Source: Pyricularia pennisetigena (lineage: Eukaryota; Ascomycota; Sordariomycetes; Magnaporthales; Pyriculariaceae). Taken from it: DNA of 64,000 nt. Location: assembly GCF_004337985.1 (NCBI RefSeq), contig NC_043741.1, forward strand, positions 4,020,698-4,084,697, given 5' to 3'. A program made the translations under genes and the position numbers. Numbering within the stretch: the stretch's first letter is position 1; every line of letters begins with the position of its first letter. Shown here in pieces: positions 1 to 11,408 of the stretch. A model generated the notes under the pieces. That model was not told the DNA's origin. It did no database searches and saw only the letters and a list, made by a program, of their open reading frames with translations.

Positions 1-903
1 GGGGTCGGCTAAGTGGCTGAGGTAGTAAGTACTACTACTCTACTGTAGTATCACTCAGTCGCCGTCCATCTTTGCAATTACAAACAGCTTTATTTCAATG
101 AAACTGGAAGTCGTTTACGTACAAAGTAATTAATACGTCGACATGACCGAAGCAGGCGAGTGTTTTCTTGGTGGAAATGAGCCGTGCCGAGAATCCGGTT
201 GGGCATTATGGTACAAGGGATTTCAGGGGTCTCGGTCGTCTGAAACCTCAATCTGCGACGTCACCAAGCACTATAAAAAAGACGTTAAAGGGCAACAGCA
301 TGTTAGCCAAGATGCTGACATCCGCCCCACGCCGTCTTTTCCCGCCAATGTGGATGACGGAAGCCTTTTATGATCCTTCCAAAGCTGGAAGAAAAGGATT
401 CTTTTCACGGAAAGGCGGCCCACCAGACCATCTTAGCTTTATGAGGTACAGTACATTGACGATGGTCGGTTATCGAGACATCCGGGGGGATGGATATGCC
501 ACCCGTCTAGGTCTAGGTACCGCATACAAAAGGGATCTATGGAGCACTTGCGAACCGCAATCTCAGCACGCTTTATCCTTGCTGCATTGATCGGTAGTGA
601 ACCCAGATCATTATAATTATACCCTCCCTCCGCTCGGGGCGGCATGAATTTTTACAAAAGTACACATCAATGATCACAGCAGCGTCGCATTTATCGTCCA
701 AAGACTGGTAAATAGCAAGCGAGCCCTCTCCCGGAGAGACTTTATGCTTGTGTGCGGCAAGCTCCGCCTTGCCTCTCCACCAACAGCCAACAGCTAAGTC
801 GGATATTGACGTTTGCTATTGGTTTTCGTTTGGAGGAAACAAACCCAACTCTTAAAAATTGCTTTACCTTGTTTTTGGCTGGCTCAATACACAAAAAAAA
901 AAA
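1..903. other. intergenic, no supported gene
   Basis: Short overlapping open frames on both strands lack ATG-led coding character, splice structure or any recognisable domain. The last part is presumably the promoter and leader of the GPI protein gene that follows; an A-rich run sits directly before its ATG. Confidence 0.6.
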
Positions 904-1809
904 ATGTTATATACACCTTTACTTTCTTGCTTGGTCGTCCCGGCCTTGCTCGCTTGCCAGGCGTGGGCGCAGCAGACCTTTACAATAGCGGGAGGTCAGG
1001 TTTATACTCCGGGGATAGTGATATTGAATGCGCCTCAACCAGGGACGCCGCTAGGTGGAGGTACGAATGCAAAAGTCCATCCTCCCTTTTGCATCAACTC
1101 CATTAATTATTCCCGATCCAGAGACTGACAAGTAGAACTGCCAACAGAGACCCTACATGTGTCTCTGGACGTGACGGCTAACGGCAAGCTCAACCTGCCT
1201 CCATACGTCCCCGAGAGCCCGACGCAGATCCACAACATCACCATGTTCCTCTACAGCAGGGACACGGGCCTGAACCTGACGATCAACAACGGCAGCGCCG
1301 AGATACAAGGCAGCGAGCGCCTCATCATGTCGCAGCAGCCTGGGAGCACCGTCAAGCACATCAACTGGCCCTGGCCCGAGTGCCTAGTCGGCGACGGCCA
1401 GCCGCGCGGTGCCGACGACCGCCGCGGCGCCTACAACATCTCGATCCGGCAAAACTTCCGCCTCAACGGCCAGGAGCACTACACCATCTTCGATGTGCCC
1501 ATTTCCGTCACAAATCGCATAGACGGCGGCGGGCGCCTCAGGCCGTCGTGCGAGAGCCTCAACAACCCGCTCCTGAGCGAGACCGAGGTCGACGTAAGAA
1601 CTGCAAACGACGTCGGGATCCTCTTCGCGCCAGGAGACGCCACGCAGGTTCAGTTTATCGCCAGCAAGGACAAGGACCTACCCGACAATGGACTCGGGCC
1701 TCCTCGAGGATCTGGTGCTCGGGGGATTGGGAGCGGTAACATCATTAGTTGGGCCGGAGGGGCTTTATGGACTGCTGGAGTGGCGATTGTTCTGAATCTT
1801 CTTTTATAA
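904..1809 (+). CDS. secreted GPI-anchored protein of unknown function
   Basis: Two exons, 904-1060 and 1148-1809, joined in frame (intron 87 bp, branch-like CTGAC at 1124-1128) give 272 residues. The N-terminus is a clear signal peptide ending near an AQ/Q site. The mature part has several N-glycosylation sequons (NIT, NLT, NIS) and a conserved-looking core (NAPQPGTPLGG, DVTANGKL). The C-terminus is a small-residue site followed by a hydrophobic tail without a cytoplasmic end, the form of a GPI attachment signal. It should therefore sit at the outer membrane leaflet or in the cell wall. I recognise the general type of uncharacterised fungal GPI protein but no enzymatic domain. A second acceptor at 1135 also keeps the frame and would add four residues. 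The ATG at 904 is preferred because the upstream open frame has no ATG. Confidence 0.8.
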
Positions 1810-2187
1810 GAGGCGGGTGTCCTCTTTTGTGTTGGTTAGCCTTTGCACATGATACCCCTCCCGTTCCGTCGACACAATTCATGCGATTTGCGACCTAGAC
1901 GAACGAACTTAATAAAGAGACACAGCTTAATTGATCTCTTGAGTAATTATCGATTATTTCACGTCTTGCTCTCGGGTGGTGGACTAGGGTTTTGCTCGTG
2001 CTTTTTTTTTTTTTTTTTTTTCTGTTATCAAAAATACGATTACCGCCCAACATGCAACCAACCAACATACCCTTAAGAAACTACAACTCCCGGGACTCAC
2101 CCCTTTCTTTCCCTGACATGGGATTTACCTGACCTAGAAAAATACTTGCTCCAGTCTCTTTCAGCAACTGTACATCTCGTAATCCGC
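1810..2187. other. shared 3' region of two convergent genes
   Basis: The GPI gene ends here from the left and the dehydrogenase ends from the right. Apart from a T-run near 2002-2021 nothing distinctive is seen; presumably the two 3' UTRs. Confidence 0.6.
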
Positions 2188-3020
2188 CTATTCCACCAGG
2201 ACGGTGCTTTCTTCCCCATCGGAGAGCCTCGACTTGGCGTCGTAAAACTTGTCGAGGTCCTTGATGACCTGGCGTCCCTGAAAGTTTGTCATCAGGATCG
2301 AGGTCTGTTCGCGGAGCCTGTTCTGGTACCACATGGGAAATCCGCGCAGGGCGCCGAGTATGTTACCCATGCCGGGGATGATGACCTGGCCGCCCTCACC
2401 CTTCAGGACCTGGCGGACGATGGCCTCGGCGACGGACTCGGGCTCCATTGTGGGGATCATGAAGGGCTGGGTGGAGTTGTAGCCCGTGAAGAGCGTCGTC
2501 TTGGTGAAGCCCGGGTACACGATGACGGTGCGGACGCGCGGCGCCTTGTACCTGACCTTGAGCTCAGTGGACAGGGTTTCGTGCATGGCCATGACGGCGG
2601 CCTTGGAGCCGGCATAGTCGGCCATCTCAGGCGACGAGATCCACGCAGCAAAGGAGCTGACGTTGACCACCATGCCGTGGTTCTTCTTGACCATGTCGGG
2701 CAGGAACTCCTTGACGGTCCAGAAGGGAGCCATGGCGTTGACATCAAAGGTGAAGCGGATGTCGCGCTCCGTGGAGTCGAGGATGGTCTTGCCCCGGACC
2801 ACGCCTGCATTGTTGATCAGGATAGTTGGATTGCCGATCCGGGCCCGAATCTCATCGGCAACGGCGGCCAGCTTGGCTGGCGAGGTCAGGTCGATCTGGA
2901 AAAAGTGTACAGATGACGCTGATTCGATTTGATTTCGCTATCTTTTAGCGCATGAACTATATAGGTCGCGACGGGCAGTATGGTGCCCGGCTGGGGCTGG
3001 CATAAGAGGATTCAACAAAC

Positions 3021-3051
<31 letters not shown>

Positions 3052-3447
3052 ACTTGCACTAAATGTGAGGGGCTGGATATCCAAGACTATCACCTTGATG
3101 CCACGCTCCGCCAGGAACTGCACGATGTGGGCACCGATGCCTGCGGAACCGCCGGTGACAACCACAATCTCCTTGGACCAGACATATTTGTCACTGACCC
3201 AGTTGTTATTGGACTTCCGAGACAGGTAGTTATTGATGGAGCGGAAAAGACCGAGGTACAGCAGCAGCTTGACGCGCCAAAAAGCCTTGCTGTAGATGCC
3301 AGCTATCAACTTGCCCTTCTGAGTGTACTTTCCTGCAAGCACCAAAGGGAGCGTGAGCCATGGGTTCAAAACCGTCTTGCCAACCAGTCTGGCGATGGGG
3401 TCAATATACAAGCCCTCCCGGGGCAGGATCCCGTTATGCATAGGCAT
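2188..3447 (-). CDS. short-chain dehydrogenase/reductase, RDH10/17beta-HSD11-like
   Basis: Exons 3447-3054 and 2918-2188 (minus strand; intron 2919-3053) give 374 residues. The fold is a classical NAD(P)-dependent SDR. It has a nucleotide-binding TGGSAGIG at about 98-105, an NNAG motif, a catalytic serine in NVSSF (about 219-220), and Tyr233/Lys237 in YAGSK. An N-terminal extension of about 90 residues carries two hydrophobic stretches, so the enzyme is probably anchored to the ER or lipid droplets like its retinol and hydroxysteroid dehydrogenase relatives. Its substrate is not readable from sequence; a lipid alcohol or ketone is likely. The acceptor was set at 2919 because this restores VHFFQIDLTSP, the expected strand before the NNAG region, and closes the phase. 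The intron holds a 28-nt homopolymer (T on the sense strand) right after the 5' splice site. Start: ATG 3447 with a good CACC context. Confidence 0.88.
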
Positions 3448-5879
3448 GGTGGGTGACACAAAGACACTGGCCGATTATGTCTTTTTTTTTTTTTTTCTGC
3501 AGCTTGAATGCTCAAAAAGATATATGACCACAGATAGCCGCTTCAAGAAGAAAGCAGCGCTTTGTTTGGGCGGGGGAGACCTCGAATATGCGATGTACCA
3601 CCGATTCCAAAACCTAAACAAAATAGACAAGATGATAGTATAATCGAACTAGGACCAGGGCAACAGGATGACGACAATAGGAGAAATGGTTGACTGGTGG
3701 TTTTGATGAACGAAGAGAAGTTCGAGATTATACCACATCAAATGTCAATCTAGAATTGGATCTCTTAGCCGAGACTAACTGATCTCTACAACAGCTTCAT
3801 AAGCAACTGAGGCACGGAGACGGAATGAAAGTTAGATCTATGATCTATGCCTTCTTGAGCCTCCCCAGGATTAATGCCAGCTTCTCCGCACGCTCTCCGC
3901 ATTTTGGCTGGCGCTTGGCATAAGGTACCGAGGTCCAGATGCACCTCGGCCGGCCAATGCGAATTCTGATGCGAATCCTATCAAAAATCAAGGAAGGCAT
4001 TGATGCGATTCCGTTGCTGTAATGTTGTAGAGAGCGGTTTTGTTGTCGGACGAGAGAAACTAGCCGATATTTGCCCTGCAGGAGAAAGAAAAAGGAGACC
4101 AACTTGGACTTGGCACAGACATCGTGGAGAACGTGCTTTTGGAAAACAAACTGAAGCTGAACCATAATTGTGCCACATGTGGCGTAATCGCTGTGGCCCC
4201 AATCGGTAGCTTCCCTTATTCACTTTAGCTTACCCTGCATTCATTGCGCTGTGCCCCTCTAATAACAACACATACCACTGCCACTGGACTAAAGATATAC
4301 AAATACAACAAACAGCAAAGGGAGAGGGGTGCGGATCTTAATTCTGCCACCTCAGCATTGTCAGTTGTTTTCATTTGAAATTTGCCAGAAACACACCCAA
4401 AAGTAGACACATGGTCGCAGCCTGTTGACTCGCGGGGTTTCTAAAGTATTGAAAGAAAATACATAACAATACATCTCGGCAGGCGGTTCTCTGTTCCGGG
4501 AAGCTCGGAAGACAACTGTCTGAAACCTGCTCCATGAGGTAGTAGTATAGTAGACATTTCACTCTGTAGATGGTGGGGATGCCGGGTCATCAGTGATACC
4601 GTATTAATTGATTAGTTGGCGAAACTAGTTCTATGCTAGTGTAGATAGCGTAGCTTAGTTAAGATGGACGTGGTACAGTACAACTTTGCATCCATTACCT
4701 ACTCCTTTACTTGCTTACTTGATTCAAGTTGATGAAGCAGAAGAGATTTTGCTTGTTCCTCACAAGTTGAACCGAGAAAAAAAAATGAGCGCCCCGCTCC
4801 CATGCTCTCTATCACGAAAGCCAAGAGACGGCACTTGACATGTATGCAATGCAGCATGCCTTCATTACATTTGCTCTTTGCATCCCGTGATGATCTGTTG
4901 CCTACTTGTTGATATGTTAGGTGCTGTAATGTAGCACAACTCGGCAGGTGGATGACCGTAGTGTCCTTGGGTTAAAGGCGGGGTTACCCCAGTTGGCCTG
5001 TCTATATTGTAGGATGGTAAATGGTTCGAGCAATCGGCGTGGCGCAAAGTGGGCTGACCTGAGAGGTGAAAGCTTTGACCAGACTCTAGACTTCAGGGGT
5101 CGATCCAACCCGAGAGTACAGCCAATCAGCCCTTCCGAGAGTGGGCTGATATCGGCTGATATGTCGCATCGCATTGAGAATCGTTCGATTTCGAGCTTGT
5201 TTGCAAGGAGGCGACTGGGTCGGGTCAACTCTTTGGACATGACGCCCAGCGTGCCTTTGGTCAAGAGAAGTCATGATTATGATTATTTTTTTTTCTTTTC
5301 TTTCTTGGGAGGCCGCAACCGCTAACTGGGAGAACCAAAGCTTACAAAATTTTTTTTTTTTTTTTTTTTTTTTTTATCGTGGGAAATAATACGAATCGAT
5401 TTTCTTCATTGTGTTCGCTGTGCTGTCTTTTCTTTCGGTCCTGGTTGTCTCCATCTATTGCATGTTTGCATCAAGCCGATCAACCTTGACTTGTTTATTG
5501 CATCCTGTCCTCGACTCAATATATCATGTCTAAAGCTAGACTAAGTATCTACTTTTTTGTCACATACTGATTGATATTGGCACTGCACAACCCAACCTGG
5601 CATACGAAAAGCCGCAGGTAGTCTACCGGTAGATGCCTGCTGCCGGTCTTCTTGATATCTCCATCACCAGATTTAATTTGCATCACGCCCATTTCTCGTC
5701 TGTGGTCGTTGACCCCGATCCCCAATCGCGGCCGGAAGTGGAGGGAGCGGCCCAAGCCGAGACCACGCTACGACCATCGTCCCATCTCTCCCTGCGCAAC
5801 GAGCCGATACGAAAACAGCCGCCGCACAGATCGACGAGACAGCGGAGGGGTTGAACCCGAAGGGGAGAAGCATTCCAGA
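3448..5879. other. intergenic, divergent promoters
   Basis: This is the shared upstream region of the dehydrogenase (-) and the FAD monooxygenase (+). It holds long T-runs (3481-3496, 5350-5375) and several short open frames without coding features. No RNA gene or repeat is recognised. Confidence 0.6.
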
Positions 5880-8133
5880 ATGGCGCCCTCCGTTCTCGAA
5901 AACTCAACCGACGACCGCGTTAGCCTCAGCCAGGATGGCTACGAATGCTCCGACCGTCTCACATTGCTCCGAAGCAACCCCGAAGCACCGACAGTATGCC
6001 AGGTGTGCGTAGTTGGAGCTGGTCCGGCAGGCCTGATGATGGCCGCAAACCTTGCTCGGATGGGCGTCAAGGTGCAGGTCATTGACGACAGGGCAGACCA
6101 GACACCGGTTGGAAGGTGAGGCCCTACATACGACAAAAGAAACACACAAAACAAGTAGGTTTCCATCTTGGAGCTGACTATCTTGGTGGTTGAATGTGCG
6201 TAGAGCGGATGGCCTTCAACCGAAAACGCTCGAGACATTTCGACAGATGAGATTGGCAGACCCTCTGCTCCAGAGGGGCGTCAAGGTCTACGACATCGCC
6301 TTCTGGCGCGGAACGGCTGACGAGCCTTTGCACCGGCTTGGCCGAGAAGTCCACTACCCGCCCATCATCGACGTCCTCGATCCGTACATCTTGCTTGTGC
6401 ATCAGGGCATGGTCGAGAGCCTGTTCATAGAGGACATGAAGAAGCGCGGGGTTGAGGTCCGCAGGAATACGGCCTTTGAGTCCTACAGCGCATGTGAAAA
6501 CAGTTTCGGGCCTTTGCAGATCAACTGCCGAGCAAATGTCACGCAAGATAGGAAAACCATACTTGCATCGTACCTTGTTGGATGTTGGTGTTCCTCGTGC
6601 TTCCCCCCCTGTTTTTTTTTTTTTTTTTCTTGCCCACCTCTTGAAATCTAACCTGCTGACACACATTGCTTTCTAGGCGATGGCGCACATTCCAAAGTTC
6701 GAAAGAGCATACCAGAAGCAAGGCCTGTCGGTCTGTCTCAGCCCGCAGTGTGGGGTGTACTAGATGGAGAGTTGGAAACCGACTTCCCAGACATATGGTC
6801 AAAAACACTCGTCTACTCGCAAGAGCATGGCTCCATCCTCATCATTCCGCGGGAGCGCAATATGACCCGCTTTTATATCGAGCTCAAGAGCTCACCAAAG
6901 TCCGACAGGCGCGAACTCGGCCAGGAGTTCGTCATGCAGCGCGCTAGAGAGATAATGGCACCTTTCGAGGTTAAATGGAAATATATTGAGTGGTTTGGAC
7001 GGTACCAAATCGGCCAGCGGGTGGCCAGCCGATTCGCCGACTCCCACAACAGGGCTTTCCTGGCCGGCGACGCCAGCCATACGCACTCCCCCAAGGCGGC
7101 ACAAGGGATGAACACCTCAATGCACGACTCCTGGAACCTGGCCTGGAAGCTCAACCTGGCCGTCAGGGGCCTTGCGAAGCCGTGCCTGCTAGAAACCTAC
7201 GAGAACGAGAGGCGAAAGATCGCACTCGACCTTGTAAACTTTGACTATGAGCATGCAAACCGCATTGCGGGCGGCGATGCCGTGGCCCTGGCTGAGAACT
7301 TCAACACCAATGTCCGATTCATCTCTGGTGTCGGGGCAGAGTACAGCGAGAACCCACTGAACATGCCCGAAGACCAGGCTTGGGTTGGAGGCGAGGCCAA
7401 GCCGGGCTGCCTGCTGCCTCCCGCCAAGGTGACGCGGTACATTGACCTGAATCCCGTCGATGTGCAACTCGACATTCCCATGTTGGGCCAGTTCCGCATT
7501 TACCTGCTCATGTGGGATGTTCACCAGTCCAGGCCCTTCCTGGACATGTTTTGCAATGCCATCGCCAGCAGGGACTCACTGGTGAGCCAATTGTCAGCCG
7601 CCGCGAGCGCATCCTTCGCCCTGCAGCCCCGATTACCATCCCCCGAGGATATTTACTGGAGGCCAGAGAGGTATACGGCTGTTAGCCACCTCTTTACGTT
7701 TAGCATTATCAGTAAGTCGAGAAAGTCTTCAGAAAATCAGAAAAATCAGAATAAGAAAAAAAAAAAAAGTAAACCAGATCCAAATCAAGAACCCAAGCTT
7801 ACCCATTGAACCCCCGTTCTAGCAACAATGCCCAGAAGTGATATAGAGATAACAGACCTTCCCCCGCTGCTCCAGGACAGCAGGTGGACTTTCTACCTGG
7901 ACAACATTCCAGACCAGGATACACGAGGCAGCCTGTGCACTAACAAGTGGCTCGGCAGCCTCGGGCCGGGCGAGGTGGCCATAGTTAATGTGAGGCCAGA
8001 TGGCTACGTCGGCTCGGTCGACCGCTGGGACTCTAGCATGGACGACTCCGGAGAGGAGGCCGCCAAGTGGCTGGACATGTACTATGACCGATTCTTGCAG
8101 GTGCCCCAGGTAGACAAGAAGATGAAGGGTTGA
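5880..8133 (+). CDS. FAD-dependent phenol 2-monooxygenase-like hydroxylase
   Basis: Four exons, 5880-6115, 6204-6583, 6677-7711 and 7823-8133, join in phase to 653 residues, the usual length of phenol hydroxylases. The N-terminal dinucleotide-binding motif GAGPAG lies at 46-51. The ADGLQPKTLE segment after intron 1 and the DGAHS (DG motif) at the exon 2/3 join bind FAD/NADPH. FLAGDASHTHSP (GD motif) is at about 333-344. The C-terminal part, after about residue 450, is the thioredoxin-like dimerisation domain of the family and includes VNVRPDGYVG. The family hydroxylates phenolic or other aromatic rings using NADPH and O2; the substrate here is unknown. It could serve aromatic catabolism or be a stand-alone secondary-metabolism tailoring enzyme, but there is no cluster around it. 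It is convergent with MMSDH. Intron 2 contains an 18-nt T-run and intron 3 a 12-nt A-run. Confidence 0.9.
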
Positions 8134-8523
8134 TTCATTATGTATGTTAATAGGCAATGCATTCATGAAGTATACGGGGTGAGGAGTTTGGGAAGACATG
8201 ATGCTGTTTTACTTTTGACGAGATCGACCCACATGTTTGTTGTGATATGTACCCATGTTTACCTACACTTGCAACAAGAATTCCAGTGATGTTATGCTCT
8301 GTAGCCTTCCGTTTTGTAGCAGGATTTCCGAAACACAGCATATGAGCCACACCTGACGTATCGGCTTAACATCTCGAACTGAATCTTTCCATACAGAATT
8401 TCGATAATGCGACTACAAAATCAATCACAGCCTTCCCAACAATGCAAGTTTAACAATAACATCTGACAGTCATGTTTGGTCGTGTATTCAAAGTGCAAAG
8501 AAATGATGATAGACCAACATACT
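8134..8523. other. shared 3' region of convergent genes
   Basis: About 390 bp between two stop codons facing each other. AT-rich, with no open frame of note; likely both 3' UTRs and polyadenylation sites. Confidence 0.6.
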
Positions 8524-10332
8524 TCAGCTATGCGTGGGCATGGCAACGTCTGCCTTCTTGGAAATAGCATCGGCCGACTGCCACAAAGCAGTCACAGTCT
8601 TGAGCTGCGTGTAAAAGTTGATGCCCGGCTTGCCGTAAAAGGTGCTTGCACCACCACCGGCCACACTCCTCTTGTTGCCGGTGAAGGAAAACATTGGCAG
8701 GGGCACCGGGATGGGCACGTTGATGCCGACCTGGCCGGCCTCAATGTTGCGGCGGAACTTCTCGGCCGTAGCGCCGGAGCGGGTAAAGATGGCAACACCG
8801 TTGCCGTACTCGTTGCTGTTGATCAAATCGACGGCATCGTCCAAGGTCTCGACGTTCAGGCAGACAAGGACCGGCCCAAAGATCTCCTGCTTGTAGCACT
8901 CCATGTCCTTGGTCACGTCCGTGATGATGGTAGGCCCAACCCAGTTGCCGTTGGGGTACTTTGCCGGCGCGTAGCCTCTGCCGTCGAGGAGGATCTTGGC
9001 ACCCTCCTTCTCGGCACTGCCAATCAGGGACTCGATTCGCTCCTTGCTCTGTGGGCTGATGACCGGACCTAGGTCGGCGCCCTCCTCGAAACCGCCGTTG
9101 ACACTCAATCCCTTGGCCAGATCCGCAAGCTCCGGCAGCCACTCCTTCGTCTCACCCACCATGACCAGCGTGCTGAGCGCCATGCAGCGCTGGCCGGCAG
9201 CTCCAAAGGCAGCACCAACTATGGCGTTCAGGAACTGGTTCTTGTTGCAATCAGGGAGCACAGCAGCGTGGTTCTTGGCGCCGAGGTTGGCCTGCACACG
9301 CTTGCCGTTGGCGCTGCCGCGGCTGAAGATGTACTCGCCGGCCTTGTTGCCACCGACAAAGGAAATGGCCTTGATGGCCGGCTCGTCAAGAATGAAGTTC
9401 ACTGTGTTGTGGGCGCCATGGACTATGTTGACAACACCATCAGGGAAGCCGGCCTTCTGGCATAGCTCCGCCAGGATCATGGCCGCGCCAGGATCACGCT
9501 CCGAGGGTTTGAGGATCAGAGTATTTCCAGTGATGGTGGCGATGGGAATGCACCACAGCGGAATCATGGCGGGGAAGTCTTGATGTGGCCAGAGCGTGCA
9601 AGGTCAGCATATTTGACAAGGACAACCAAGCTTCGAAACGACCGACTTACTGAATGGGCAGATGGCAGCAACAACTCCCAAGGGCTCACGGTACGTCCTT
9701 GTCTCCATGTCCTTGGCGACTTCGAGAACCTCGCCCTTGAGCAGCTCAGGGGCCGCACAGGCTGCCTCAGCAACCTGCAGGCCACGAAGGACGTCGCCCT
9801 TGGCGTCGGCGAACGTCTTGCCCTGCTCGAGCGTGATGCTGGCGGCCAGCCTGTCCCAGTTCTCACGGATGAGTGCAACGAACTTGAACATGATCTGCTG
9901 GCGGGCAAGAACGCTGGTGGCACGCCATGCAGGGAAAGCCTTCTCAGCCGAGGCGACGGCAGCCTTGAGCTCGGCGTCCGTCATTTGAGGCACACGCGTC
10001 ACCAGGTTGTTGGTGGCAGGGTCGTGCAGGTCGATAAAGGATGTGGCCTCTGAGGCGACAAACTTGTTGTCGATGAAGTAAGGGGTGTCGACGGGCTCAC
10101 TGATCTTTTCGTGCGTCGTCGGGTAGTTGGTCGGGGTGCTCGCCATGGCTGCCGACGCAATGGGCCGCAGCTGCTGCGCGGTGGCATGCAGCCGACGGGC
10201 GGCGCTGCCTGACTGAGAAGAAGTCATTGATAATCTCGAATCGACCCTGTTTGCGACGAGGAACTGCCCTGCTGATGTTCGAGACGTGCGGCTGGCGTTC
10301 GCAGTTATGCTCCTGGAGAATGCTCGACGCAT
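8524..10332 (-). CDS. methylmalonate-semialdehyde dehydrogenase (ALDH6 family), mitochondrial
   Basis: Exons 10332-9651 and 9578-8524 (72-bp intron) give 578 residues. The enzyme is a CoA-acylating aldehyde dehydrogenase that converts methylmalonate semialdehyde to propionyl-CoA (and malonate semialdehyde to acetyl-CoA) in valine, pyrimidine and inositol breakdown. The first residues, MRRAFSRSI onward, are rich in Arg/Ser and lack acidic residues, a typical mitochondrial presequence. NFPAMIPLW spans the splice junction. [11 protein letters not shown] marks the NAD-binding region, and the catalytic Cys359 lies in [10 protein letters not shown], the family signature. The C-terminal segment ending in [21 protein letters not shown] is normal. 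The start was chosen at the first ATG giving the presequence; the open frame extends upstream without an ATG. The N-terminus (about 75-90 residues before the ALDH core) is a little long. Confidence 0.95.
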
Positions 10333-11408
10333 TGCGACTACGACGAGGTTTCGGGGGAGCAGAGAAAGGAGCCCGCCGTTTGGAAAAGCAAGCACGATAG
10401 AGGCGGTGACGAAGAGTAGGGGTATCTGTCTGCTAGAGTATGTAGCCAAGGGAGCCGACGAACTGCCGATTGACCCTTGAAGATGCAGCGGCGGGGGCTG
10501 GGTGTTATTTGCGGCAAATGCCCAACTACTTCGTAGCTAATCTAACTTAGGTACCTTTAGCCATCAATGTTAGTAAGTACTGAGCTAGTAATCGACTGTC
10601 GGGTTCAAAGCAACCGCCTGAGGACATGTTGGACTTACTTGCAGCTAACAGACGACCGAGACAAAGCGGCAGAGCAAGTCCCCTGGACACAGAACCCAAT
10701 TGAGTTGTGATGGTGAAAATAAACGGAAACCAACAAAGAAGACAAGACTTTCCCCGTCATGGATCAAAGCAAGTGGCAATCAACCCCCCTCATAAATACA
10801 CCCCGATTGTCGGACCTTGTGCCGCCTCAAACCGAGTTGCTTTTCGGTTGTACTTGCTCCAAGGGGTCTAGTGGCGCTGGGGCCCCGCATTCATAATGTG
10901 TGGGGAGCTACAATCGATGTCTTGAGTATCTATCCTCGCTACTCTACTTGAGAGACACCGCCAAGCAGTCAAATAAAACGAGCCTGGTCCCAGGAAGAAT
11001 TACAGTACATCAAATGTCCACCAGGCCTACTCGCGCAAATGTCTGGCTAGACTGTGAACTGGATGGGCTAAGCATAACGAATGAAACGACACATCACAAA
11101 AAAGGGCCTTGGCTTATGTTTTTTTTTTTTTTTTTCCTTTTCTTCTTCTTTCAGATACTCACTAGCCCCTGTCTCCCGATGCCGTAAAAATACAATCGAA
11201 ATCAAATACCGCGCATATTAATCGGGAAATAACAATTGACCAAGTGGTGCAAAAGATAAAAAAATAACTCCTAGTCCCTGTCTGTGAACCTCATCGGCAA
11301 ATTGCTCAGTAAACATTCGTTATGGCCTTTTAAAAAGCCTGTCTTTTTTTCGGGCTTTTATCAAGCCATTGTTCCATGACTCCACCACCACCCCAGCCAG
11401 ACTCCACC
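10333..11408. other. intergenic region
   Basis: Upstream of MMSDH and downstream of calnexin. It contains a T-rich tract near 11119-11151 and no supported gene. Confidence 0.6.

Noticed and set aside
168..590. 140-codon open frame on the plus strand
   Set aside because: Its first in-frame codon is not ATG, the composition is mixed, there is no domain, and other frames overlap it on both strands.
2146..2916. 256-codon open frame antisense to the dehydrogenase
   Set aside because: It is a shadow of the GC-rich coding exon; the minus strand carries all the SDR motifs.
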